A DNA stretch of 64,000 nt. Source: an uncultured Ruminococcus sp. (GTDB lineage Bacteria > Bacillota > Clostridia > Oscillospirales > Ruminococcaceae). Below, piece after piece: positions 8,316 to 15,815 of the stretch (positions within the stretch are counted from its first letter, which is position 1; each line of letters starts with the position of its first letter). The stretch lies in contig CAJTWQ010000001.1 of NCBI GenBank assembly GCA_910579835.1, positions 76,674-140,673 on the forward strand, read 5' to 3'. The notes beneath the pieces are model-generated. The model was not told the origin of the DNA, did not search any database, and saw nothing but the letters and a program-made list of their open reading frames with translations. The position numbers and the translations under genes were made by a program.

Positions 8316-8576
8316 TTATCTCTGCTCACAGATCAGCTTAATAGCTGTTCTTTCCTCGCCGTCAATCTGAATATTGGCAAAAGCCGGTATACAAATAAGG
8401 TCAATTCCGATAGGAGCGAGATAACCTCTTGCAATAGCAATAGCCTTAATAGCCTGATTTGCAGCGCCTGCGCCTACAGCCTGAACTTCAACTGCTCTGC
8501 GTTCTCTGATAACACCTGCCACCGCACCGGCAACTTTATTTGGTGATGAATTGGATTTTACTTTTAAAACTTCCAT
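8316..8576 (-). CDS. spoVS: Stage V sporulation protein S
   Basis: A full-length 86-residue SpoVS (Alba-like small protein) starting MEVLKVKSNSSPNKVAGAVA, with the conserved AVGAGAANQAIKAIAIARG segment. In Bacillus it affects coat and septation stages of sporulation; homologues also occur in non-sporulating bacteria and are thought to bind nucleic acid. The gene is monocistronic, with its own promoter, a strong AGGAGGG site and a terminator. Presence here does not prove sporulation. Confidence 0.95.
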   Translation of the reverse strand: MEVLKVKSNSSPNKVAGAVAGVIRERRAVEVQAVGAGAANQAIKAIAIARGYLAPIGIDLICIPAFANIQIDGEERTAIKLICEQR

Positions 8577-8659
8577 GGTAATAACCCTCCTGTGAGTAAA
8601 TTCGTTTGTACATTTTTTATTATATGTAATTTGCAGGAGCTTTTTTCACCTGCTTTATT

Positions 8660-8688
8660 ATGATAACATACTTTTTTGAAAATTGCAA
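8660..8688 (-). promoter_or_regulatory. Promoter of spoVS
   Basis: Minus strand TTGCAA (8683-8688), 17-base spacer, TATCAT (8660-8665). The leader includes a GCAGG/CCTGC hairpin that may also end the upstream ymdB transcript. Confidence 0.6.
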
Positions 8689-8711
8689 GTAGTTAAATTA
8701 AATTTTGTGTA

Positions 8712-9482
8712 TTATCTCACATTTATTCTTTCAATTTTGTGCGATTTGCCGCTTTTTTCATCAAAAGTCACCACGATTCCGCACAAAAAACTTTTCTCCT
8801 CCGATTCTCTGAACTTCACCGGCATACGGAAACGCAGTCTGTCCAATGCAGGTTTTATCTCAACGCCGAGACAGGAATACTCCGGTCCCGTCATTCCCGC
8901 ATCGGTTATATACGCGGTCCCGTTCCGCAGAATGCACTCGTCGGCGGTCTGTACATGAGTATGCGTTCCGATAACTCCGGTCACCTTTCCGTCAAGATAA
9001 AATCCCATAGCTTTCTTTTCCGAAGTAGCCTCGGCATGAAAATCCAGAAAAATATTCCTTGTTTCAATATTTTCCAGAACTTCGTCAATTTTGGAAAACG
9101 GATTATCCAGAGGATCCATTCCCACTGTTCCCATAAGATTTATTACCGCCACGGAAAACGTTCCCATATCAAGAACGCATATGCCTTTTCCCACGCATCC
9201 ACCGTCGGGATAGTTTGCAGGACGTATAATATAATCTTTATTATATATTTCCAGAGCCTCACGGCGGCGGAAGGCATGATTTCCGGTGGTAATTATATCG
9301 GCGCCTGCGGTCAGTATCGCATTAGCAGACTGTGATGTGATTCCATTTCCCTGAGCAGAATTTTCACCGTTTACCACGGTAACGTCAATGCCATATTCAC
9401 GTTTTATGCCGTGAAGCCTTGTCCTTAACAATTCACAGCCGGCTCTGCCTACGACGTCGCCTATAAAAAGCAGTTTTTTCAC
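8712..9482 (-). CDS. ymdB: YmdB-type metallophosphoesterase (TIGR00282)
   Basis: A 256-residue dinuclear metal phosphodiesterase. Metal-site motifs are visible in order: IGDVVGRAG (D8), NGENSAQG (N39 region), TTGNHAF, FHAEATSEK and IGTHTHVQTAD. Bacillus YmdB cleaves 2',3'-cyclic nucleotides and affects biofilm and motility choices. Normal length. Its start overlaps the end of the amidohydrolase gene by four bases, so the two are translationally coupled; the operon probably begins at the Mn-riboswitch-controlled ATPase. Confidence 0.92.
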   Translation of the reverse strand: MKKLLFIGDVVGRAGCELLRTRLHGIKREYGIDVTVVNGENSAQGNGITSQSANAILTAGADIITTGNHAFRRREALEIYNKDYIIRPANYPDGGCVGKGICVLDMGTFSVAVINLMGTVGMDPLDNPFSKIDEVLENIETRNIFLDFHAEATSEKKAMGFYLDGKVTGVIGTHTHVQTADECILRNGTAYITDAGMTGPEYSCLGVEIKPALDRLRFRMPVKFRESEEKSFLCGIVVTFDEKSGKSHKIERINVR

Positions 9483-10291
9483 TTTCCGTCACTCCCTGTA
9501 CCGATAAGATTTTCAGCGTTTCTATAAAAAATAAGCTCTCTTTCCCGATCTGTTAGAGTCAGACGGTTAATTGCGGCAATCTCGTTTGTCGGATCGTCCC
9601 ATGGGCAGTCGCTGCCGTAAAGCACTCTTTCCGCTCCCTGAAGTTTTATTATCCGGAGCATTCGGTCATCCTCGATATACTTTGCCACTACTCCGGTATC
9701 TATCCAGAGATTCTCAAATTTTCCGGCTATGTATCGTTCCACATCATCCCACAGCATCATTCCGCCCAGATGAGCAGCTACGATCTTCAGACGAGGAAAT
9801 TCCTTTGCTATAACGGAAAAACTTTTCGGAGACGCCTTTATTTCCCCTTGTCCGTAGGGATCCCAGCCACCGTGAAAAACAGCTATAAGACCCAGACGTT
9901 CCATTTCCTCATAAACAGGAAACATTCTTTCCTCGTCCGGACAGAAAAACTGATACTCCGAATGAAATTTCACTCCGTATAGTCCAAGCTCCTTTATGCG
10001 GCGGACTTCCTGTATTTTATCTTCGGCGTTAGGATGAACTGAACCGCAGCAGAGAATTTCCCCGTCCATAATGTCTGCTGCCCAGTTGTTGATAGTATGC
10101 TGCTGCGCAGGCTTTGTGGCAATGGGAAGAATCATTGCACCGGATATATCATTTTTTCTTAATATTTTTTTCAGACCATGCAGAGTTCCGTCAGTAGCCG
10201 GAATTATACTGCTTGTTTCACTCAGACCTTTCATTGCACGTTCTGCAAGAGAATCGGTAAATGCGTGAACATGAAAATCAAAATATTTCAT
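9479..10291 (-). CDS. Metal-dependent amidohydrolase (TIM barrel)
   Basis: A roughly 270-residue Amidohydrolase_2-like enzyme. Visible metal ligands are the N-terminal FDFHVHAF (HxH), VKFHSEY, AVFHGGWD, AAHLGGMM and the late YGSDCPWDD aspartate. The substrate cannot be predicted; relatives include decarboxylases and hydrolases. The start at 10291 is chosen because GGAG sits six bases upstream; it overlaps the stop codon of the preceding gene, and its own 3' end overlaps ymdB, indicating a tight operon. Confidence 0.82.
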   Translation of the reverse strand: MKYFDFHVHAFTDSLAERAMKGLSETSSIIPATDGTLHGLKKILRKNDISGAMILPIATKPAQQHTINNWAADIMDGEILCCGSVHPNAEDKIQEVRRIKELGLYGVKFHSEYQFFCPDEERMFPVYEEMERLGLIAVFHGGWDPYGQGEIKASPKSFSVIAKEFPRLKIVAAHLGGMMLWDDVERYIAGKFENLWIDTGVVAKYIEDDRMLRIIKLQGAERVLYGSDCPWDDPTNEIAAINRLTLTDRERELIFYRNAENLIGTGSDGK

Positions 10292-10728
10292 CATACTCTC
10301 CATATACAGACAGCGAACCACGCTGCGCCCCCTGCGGCGGCAATGCTGAATAAAAGACCGAAGATACAGGTGGCCGCTGCAAATTTATCAAACACAAAGC
10401 CTCTGCGCCTATTCAGACGCACCTTACAATTTTTGCAGGATTTATATACGAATTTTGGTTCGGCGGGAAAAAGGCAGGGATAATTTTCGCTGCCGATGCG
10501 ATAGAACGCCGATCTGAATCGTCCGTTCTGCCGCTTGTCAATTCTCTCAAAAACAGCCTTGCACTTTTTTGAGGTTATAAGGAATACGAAAGATACGGCA
10601 AAAAACAGAGTCATTGCAAGGATGATCAGACATATGAGAACAAGCGCCCCGATTATAATAATATCGGCGCTCACCCTGAAAACAATGCAAAGAACGGCGA
10701 TTACGGCAAGAGCTGCAATGAATTCCAT
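10291..10728 (-). CDS. Small membrane protein of unknown function
   Basis: A 145-residue protein with two N-terminal membrane helices (EFIAALAVIAVLCIVF and IIIIGALVLICLIILA onward), a cytosolic-looking middle with SCKNCKVRLNRRR, and one C-terminal helix. The CxxC pair could bind metal, but this is inference. It lies 20 bases after the P-type ATPase gene with an AAAGGGG site and is coupled to the amidohydrolase gene. I do not recognise the family. Confidence 0.75.
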   Translation of the reverse strand: MEFIAALAVIAVLCIVFRVSADIIIIGALVLICLIILAMTLFFAVSFVFLITSKKCKAVFERIDKRQNGRFRSAFYRIGSENYPCLFPAEPKFVYKSCKNCKVRLNRRRGFVFDKFAAATCIFGLLFSIAAAGGAAWFAVCIWRV

Positions 10729-10747
10729 ACATGATACCCCTTTCGCA

Positions 10748-13390
10748 TCATTTTTTTGCCGCAGCTTCTTTTATCATTCTGATAATCTGCGTGAGAGCAA
10801 AGGGAATAACTGCAAATCCTGCCACCTGAAGCAGATTTACGGCGGTAAAGGCATTGCTGACGTTCATAATGCCTTGCAAAGGGGCGATCATCAGAGCGCA
10901 TACAAGGAACAAGGCTCCGGCAAGAAACGCCCCTACAGAAAACATATTTCCGGTAACGCCAAGCTTTGCCAGCGAGTATTCTCCGCGACTGTCAAAGCCC
11001 TCAAAAAGCCGGGCAAGACAGAGTGTTCCGAAAGCCATGGTACTTGCCATCGCCGCAGAATCGCAGCCGCTTTTTCCAACTAGGAACGCAGCCATTACGC
11101 AGGTGGCAATTATTACACTGTGGAAGACAATATATATTCCCGTTTCCTTATTAAGTATGGACTCTTTTGAGGAACGGGGTTTTTGGTTCATAAGGCCGGG
11201 CTGCATAGGCTCCATGCAGAGAGCCAGAGCCGGAAGAGAATCTGTCAGCAGGTTTATAAACAGCAGATGAACCGGACTGAAAGGCAGAGGCAAATTAAGA
11301 ACAGTTGTAAGAAGAACTACCAGGATAGCCGCAGCGTTTCCTGCAAGAAGAAACTTGATAGCATTCTTGATATTTCCGTAAATGCATCGTCCGTTGGCGA
11401 CAGCCTTGACAATAGTAGCAAAGTTGTCGTCGGCAAGGATCATAGAAGCGGCATCCTTGGATACCTCTGTGCCGGTAATTCCCATAGCAACGCCTACATC
11501 GGCTTTTTTCAGTGCAGGAGCGTCGTTAACTCCGTCTCCGGTCATGGCGACTACCATATCCTTTGCCTGCCACAGTCCGACTATCCTTATTTTGTGAACT
11601 GGCGAAACACGGGCATAGACGGATATTTTTTCAAGCTTGGCGGAAAGCTCCTCATCGGAGATATTGTCCAGCTCCGTTCCGTCCATTGCAATATCTCCGT
11701 CCTTATAGATACCGATTTCCTTTGCAATAGCCACGGCGGTGAGCTTATGGTCACCTGTAATCATAACCGGCTTTATTCCGGCGGAGATACATTCTGCAAC
11801 AGCAGTTTTGCTCTCTTCACGGGGCGGATCGGTCATTGCTGCAAGTCCGATATAGATATAATCGCATTCGTCCTCAAGAGTGACAGCGGCATTGTTTTTT
11901 AGAACCTTTTTTGCAAAAGCCAGAACTCTCATGCCGTTTTCGGAATATGCCAAATTTACCCTGCGGATGTTTTCAAAATCTTTTTCTGTAGTGGGACGTA
12001 TGTTGTCGCCGTCAAGTATAAATTTCAGTCTGGGAATAAGCACGTCCACTGCGCCTTTCGTAAAAGCCGTGCGCTCACCGCCGATATTATGAACGGTCGT
12101 CATAAGTTTTCTGTCGCTGTCAAAAGGAATTTCGTCAAGACGTGGATTTTCCTCCCTGATACGCACATAGTTTTCCGCACCGAGATACTCCGCAAGAGCC
12201 GTTTCCGTCGGATCTCCCAGCCATCCAGCCGGCGGCTGAACCGATTCACGTTCACACCCGCAAGCTCGTTTACTCTCATTTTCGGCAGAGGCTTTATTTG
12301 CCGCGTCATTGCAGAGAGCCATTGCAAGGAGCAGATCACTCATAGCGGCTTCACCGGGAGAGTTTATGTCGCGTACAGTCATTTTATTCTGTGTAAGCGT
12401 GCCTGTCTTGTCGGAGCATATAACAGATACGCAGCCCAGACCCTCAACGGCTTTCAGATCCTTGATTATAGCCTTTTGCTTAGACATTTTCTGTGTGCCG
12501 ATAGCAAGAGAAATGGTGATAATAGAGCTGAGAGCTTCCGGAATCGCCGCAACTGCAAGAGCGACGGCGAACATCATAGCATCCACCGCACTCTGACCGT
12601 TGATAAAATAAGTCATAAGGAAAACCATGATACAGATAGCGATAACGGCAATCGAAAGTATTTTGCTGAACTTATCAAGACTCACCTGCAAAGGTGTTTT
12701 TTTCTTTTTGGCATTCTGCATAAGAGATGCTATTTTACCGATTTCGGTATTCATTCCCACAGCCGTTACGACAGCCGCAGCTCGTCCGTTTGCGATATTG
12801 GAGCCGCTGTAGATCATATTTAATCTGTCTCCCAGAGGAAGCTCGTCTTTATCTATACGCTCAGCGGATTTCGTAACATTCAGCGATTCTCCGGTAAGCG
12901 CGCTCTCGTTTACCTGAAGAGAAGCGGCTTCAAGAATACGTCCGTCGGCGGAGGCAACGTTTCCAGCCTCTATAAGAAGAATATCGCCCACAACTACCTC
13001 GGATGCCGGAATTTCCGCCTGTACGCCGTTTCTTACAACTCTTGCATTCGGGGAACTCATGGCTTTTAGACTGTTAAGGGATTTCTGAGCTTTTACATGT
13101 TGTACCGTTCCGATAATAGCGTTCATAACAAGAACTACAAGAATAACGATAGTGCTTCCAATCTCGCCGCTTATTATAGAGACAACAGACGCAGCAATGA
13201 GTATAGCTACAAGAAGATCGGCAAACTGCTCAAGAAATACCGTAATAAGGCTTTTCTGCTTCTCCTCGGCAATTGCGTTTTCACCGCTTTTTCGGCGGCT
13301 TTCCAATACCTGCGCATCCGTCAGTCCTTTTGTTTTGTCCGAACCGAGCCGGCTGACAGCCTCATCCGCATCCTGATTAAAATAGTTCAT
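10748..13390 (-). CDS. P2-type cation ATPase, probable Mn2+/Ca2+ exporter
   Basis: An 880-residue P-type ATPase that should pump a divalent cation out at the cost of ATP. Motifs: TGES (166-169), transmembrane helix 4 PEAL (284-287), phosphorylated Asp327 in SDKTGTLTQN, the nucleotide-domain KGAVDVL, and the hinge TGDGVNDAPALK; six C-terminal helices follow. P2A pumps often have PEGL; PEAL resembles the streptococcal/lactococcal MgtA/YoaB Mn exporters, which are also governed by yybP-ykoY riboswitches. That riboswitch precedes this gene, so Mn2+ export is the best guess, with Ca2+ as the alternative. AAGGAG lies well placed before the ATG. Three further genes follow closely. Confidence 0.93.
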   Translation of the reverse strand: MNYFNQDADEAVSRLGSDKTKGLTDAQVLESRRKSGENAIAEEKQKSLITVFLEQFADLLVAILIAASVVSIISGEIGSTIVILVVLVMNAIIGTVQHVKAQKSLNSLKAMSSPNARVVRNGVQAEIPASEVVVGDILLIEAGNVASADGRILEAASLQVNESALTGESLNVTKSAERIDKDELPLGDRLNMIYSGSNIANGRAAAVVTAVGMNTEIGKIASLMQNAKKKKTPLQVSLDKFSKILSIAVIAICIMVFLMTYFINGQSAVDAMMFAVALAVAAIPEALSSIITISLAIGTQKMSKQKAIIKDLKAVEGLGCVSVICSDKTGTLTQNKMTVRDINSPGEAAMSDLLLAMALCNDAANKASAENESKRACGCERESVQPPAGWLGDPTETALAEYLGAENYVRIREENPRLDEIPFDSDRKLMTTVHNIGGERTAFTKGAVDVLIPRLKFILDGDNIRPTTEKDFENIRRVNLAYSENGMRVLAFAKKVLKNNAAVTLEDECDYIYIGLAAMTDPPREESKTAVAECISAGIKPVMITGDHKLTAVAIAKEIGIYKDGDIAMDGTELDNISDEELSAKLEKISVYARVSPVHKIRIVGLWQAKDMVVAMTGDGVNDAPALKKADVGVAMGITGTEVSKDAASMILADDNFATIVKAVANGRCIYGNIKNAIKFLLAGNAAAILVVLLTTVLNLPLPFSPVHLLFINLLTDSLPALALCMEPMQPGLMNQKPRSSKESILNKETGIYIVFHSVIIATCVMAAFLVGKSGCDSAAMASTMAFGTLCLARLFEGFDSRGEYSLAKLGVTGNMFSVGAFLAGALFLVCALMIAPLQGIMNVSNAFTAVNLLQVAGFAVIPFALTQIIRMIKEAAAKK

Positions 13391-13413
13391 ATTCTCTCTC
13401 CTTTACACTGCAT

Positions 13414-13473
13414 GAAAAAAGACTTTTATTGCAGCTTAGTATGAAAAGTCATATTAAAGTGCAATAAAAGTCT
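13414..13473 (-). terminator. Terminator of the riboswitch expression platform
   Basis: On the minus strand GACTTTTATTGCA pairs with TGCAATAAAAGTC, followed by TTTTTTC, just before the ATPase ribosome-binding site. The first arm includes CTTTTATT (13463-13470), which can pair instead with AGTAAAAG at the 5' end of the aptamer (13565-13572). Aptamer closure and termination are therefore mutually exclusive, as expected for an ON switch. Confidence 0.88.
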
Positions 13474-13572
13474 TGCTAAAGCAACGCTGCTCTGTCCGCC
13501 CGACGGTAAAAAGCCGTGGTTATGGCGATGCGGACACCCTGCGTTTCCACAGGGAAGCTACTCCCTTTTACT
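13463..13572 (-). promoter_or_regulatory. yybP-ykoY (Mn2+) riboswitch aptamer
   Basis: The minus strand has the class hallmarks: AAAGGGAGTAGC at the 5' side, a helix with GGTGTCCGCATCG, the CCGTCGGGCGGACA segment and the 3' GCTTTAGCAAGAC strand. P1 is AGTAAAAG/CTTTTATT. The class senses Mn2+ and commonly controls Mn exporters and P-type ATPases. Here Mn2+ binding should prevent the downstream terminator and switch on the ATPase and perhaps the genes behind it. Confidence 0.88.
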
Positions 13573-13577
13573 ATATT

Positions 13578-13606
13578 ATAATATCATCAATTACGAAATC
13601 TGTCAA
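13578..13606 (-). promoter_or_regulatory. Promoter of the Mn riboswitch/ATPase operon
   Basis: Minus strand TTGACA (13601-13606), 17-base spacer, TATTAT (13578-13583). Initiation near 13571 would place P1 of the aptamer exactly at the 5' end of the RNA. Confidence 0.82.
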
Positions 13607-13761
13607 GGATTTCCGTCATTATTTTTTGTAGAATTAGAGCTTAAAAAAGTTCATTTTTCTGTATAATCTATTTCTATGCATTGCTTTTACCGTCATAATC
13701 AACAAATTAAAGAAATATTGATTAATAAAACGTTACATTTTAGAAACTTTTTTATTTTTGC

Positions 13762-13790
13762 TTGAAAAAGCCTGTAACTGGTGATATAAT
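13762..13790 (+). promoter_or_regulatory. Promoter of the lipoprotein gene pair
   Basis: TTGAAA (13762-13767), 17-base spacer, TATAAT (13785-13790) preceded by TG. The start codon is at 13818, after AAAGGAG. Confidence 0.8.
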
Positions 13791-13817
13791 ATTTAAATAC
13801 AGAGAAAGGAGAAATAA

Positions 13818-14681
13818 ATGAAAAAAAGAATTTCTGTCCTTATGACAGGCTGTCTTTTTCTGTCATGTTTTCTCACCTCATGCAGCGGCAGCGGAAAAAG
13901 CTCTGTTTCTGGAGACTCCGAAAAGGAAAAGCAGGTGTTTCATGAGGAGATTCCGTATGAAACAGAAACCGGAGATCCTGCCGTAAAGGAATACAGGGAA
14001 GCTGACGTTGATAAAAGCGGCGGCAATGCGGATTCTGACGAAAACGATTCCGGATATATACCCGAAAAACCTATAGGAGGAGATATAACCGGAAACTGGG
14101 AAATAACCGACGAGGGCACGGGTGAGCTGATAACATTGATGTTTGAGGAGGAAGGCGGCGGTTCGGTATATATCGACGCTACCAAATATCTGTTTTTTAA
14201 TAAAGAGGGCAATCTCTGCGTTTACGGAATGGATATAGGCGACAATACCGTGCAGTTTGACGGAAAAACCATGACCGTCACTATGTCCACCGACCTGCTT
14301 GGAGATGAAATAGAAAAGCTTACGGAAGACGCCACCCTTATGATTCTTGAAAAAACAGAACCAGACGTCAGTTCGGAGCTTGACGGGGAATACCGTTTTG
14401 CCGGAGGAGTTCTGGGTACTGTTTTTGCAGACCGTCTCAGCGATTTTACCGGCGGCAGGGAATTGCCCATTTACGCCCGGATAAGCGGCGAGGATTTCGG
14501 CTTGAAGCTCGACCGTCTTTTCACATGGTCGGCGGATGGCCATATCTTGACCGTTTCCGGAACGGGAAGCATACTCGGCGGTGCGGATGGTAATATATCT
14601 TATTCCGTTTCCGGCGATAAGCTGATTCTCTACTATCCCTTGGGCGGCACTTCAATTCTTACACGCTCAAAACTAAAATGA
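13818..14681 (+). CDS. Lipoprotein of unknown function
   Basis: A 287-residue lipoprotein: signal peptide ending in the lipobox LTSC (Cys about residue 22), then an acidic Gly/Ser linker, then two beta-rich segments. The segments begin ITGNWEITDEGTGEL and LDGEYRFAGGVLG, a GxW / DGxY layout shared with the lipoprotein at 14891, so the two are probably paralogues. It should be anchored on the outer face of the membrane. No known family is recognised. It is transcribed from its own promoter and is followed by a decayed third copy. Confidence 0.8.
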   Translation: MKKRISVLMTGCLFLSCFLTSCSGSGKSSVSGDSEKEKQVFHEEIPYETETGDPAVKEYREADVDKSGGNADSDENDSGYIPEKPIGGDITGNWEITDEGTGELITLMFEEEGGGSVYIDATKYLFFNKEGNLCVYGMDIGDNTVQFDGKTMTVTMSTDLLGDEIEKLTEDATLMILEKTEPDVSSELDGEYRFAGGVLGTVFADRLSDFTGGRELPIYARISGEDFGLKLDRLFTWSADGHILTVSGTGSILGGADGNISYSVSGDKLILYYPLGGTSILTRSKLK

Positions 14682-14697
14682 TTATCGAAGGATTTAT

Positions 14698-14880
14698 ATG
14701 AAAAAACTTACAGCGATTTTTGTCGGCTGTATGATGATCATAATAGGGAAGATATTGACGCCGACACTCTCGCAATATATGACGAGGGCGGCGAAGTTAA
14801 TATAATATTCAAAATCTGTTCATATAGGAGTCTGCACACATATCCTACTATGGTCAGATTCTCACAGGAAATTAACAGGA
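14698..14880 (+). pseudogene. Decayed lipoprotein copy
   Basis: ATG AAA AAA CTT at 14698 starts a 35-residue frame MKKLTAIFVGCMMIIIGK... that matches the signal peptide of the next gene (MKKLMALLMGCMMIVC) but stops at 14805 without a lipobox. In another frame the DNA reads DIDADTLAIYDEGGEVNIIF, like the interior VTFDENGGISMK of the neighbour. A deletion with frameshift appears to have joined the signal peptide to an internal part. Confidence 0.55.
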
Positions 14881-14890
14881 GGAAATTAAA

Positions 14891-15550
14891 ATGAAAAAAC
14901 TTATGGCTTTATTAATGGGATGCATGATGATTGTCTGCACAGCAGCTTCATGCGGAAAATCTGACGATTCAGACAGCGAGGGCGGCAAGAAGGGCAGCGG
15001 TACGTCTCAGTCTGATGACGAGAAACAGACCGACCCTATCGTGGGCACATGGATAGGAGAGAATCCAGAAGAGGACGGCTTTGTAACTTTTGACGAGAAT
15101 GGCGGTATTTCCATGAAAGGCGATCTCTCGGAGCTTATACAGTTCGACGGAGGTAAGGTAGTATTCGGCGGCGAGGATTTTACACAGTATGCTGAATTTG
15201 ACGGCGAAAACTTTACTTTAAACGCTGAGGGACAGGAACTTCTTACACTCAAAAAAACCGAAAAGGGCAGCGCTGATAACTATGACGGAACATACGAGAT
15301 TACAGGCGGTATGTTTGTGGATATGATGGCGTCGCAGTTTGGTGCAGAAGGCAGCGGTATGTCTTTTAAAGTTGACGGAAAAACTACCTATATGATTATT
15401 GATGGTATGGGCACATATACCGCTAATGGCGACAATAAATACACTGTTACGGCTATGGGCGAGACAAACGAAGCAGTCATTGACGGTAATAAGCTCACAA
15501 TGTTCGACGAGAACGGGAAAGAGGATGCCGTATTTACAAGAGAAAAATAA
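14891..15550 (+). CDS. Lipoprotein of unknown function, paralogue of 13818
   Basis: A 219-residue lipoprotein with the lipobox AASC (Cys about residue 21), a charged Ser/Gly/Asp linker and two beta-rich units starting PIVGTWIGENPEEDG and NYDGTYEITGGM. Strong AGGAGG site eight bases before the ATG. It ends in a terminator at 15550-15576. It probably arose by tandem duplication with the genes before it. No catalytic motif is visible; a surface binding role is possible but unproven. Confidence 0.8.
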   Translation: MKKLMALLMGCMMIVCTAASCGKSDDSDSEGGKKGSGTSQSDDEKQTDPIVGTWIGENPEEDGFVTFDENGGISMKGDLSELIQFDGGKVVFGGEDFTQYAEFDGENFTLNAEGQELLTLKKTEKGSADNYDGTYEITGGMFVDMMASQFGAEGSGMSFKVDGKTTYMIIDGMGTYTANGDNKYTVTAMGETNEAVIDGNKLTMFDENGKEDAVFTREK

Positions 15551-15576
15551 GCGTATTTGACGCGTTATGCTTTTTA
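15550..15576 (+). terminator. Terminator of the lipoprotein genes
   Basis: AGCGTA...TATGCT (one G-U pair) followed by TTTTTAT, beginning at the last base of the stop codon. Confidence 0.55.
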
Positions 15577-15622
15577 TACCAATTCCAAAAAACAACAGAC
15601 AAATCCGGAGGTGAATTTTTTC

Positions 15623-15706
15623 ATGGACTCAGGTCCTGACGGCAGTAACAATAAAAATCTGTCTGTCCCCGTTGCTTTCAGCAGCAGGCTCTATCGGCTG
15701 TGTTAG
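15623..15706 (+). CDS. Small upstream ORF (27 residues) before the CNNM gene
   Basis: GGAGGTGA lies seven bases before ATG 15623, a far stronger start signal than expected by chance. The peptide is MDSGPDGSNNKNLSVPVAFS followed by SRLYRLC. A stem ACAGACA (15594-15600) / TGTCTGT (15660-15666) could enclose its start site. It may be a regulatory leader peptide for the cation-transport gene downstream, or the remnant start of a lost gene. TTTTTTT lies just after its stop, without a clear stem. Confidence 0.4.
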   Translation: MDSGPDGSNNKNLSVPVAFSSRLYRLC

Positions 15707-15815
15707 GTTTTTTTGCTGATATTAAAATTTTTGATTATTATTCAGGGATATGCGCGGAAAATTACTTCCGCACATTTTCCTGTGCAATTAAATTTAAAGT
15801 AACGGAGGATTTAAA

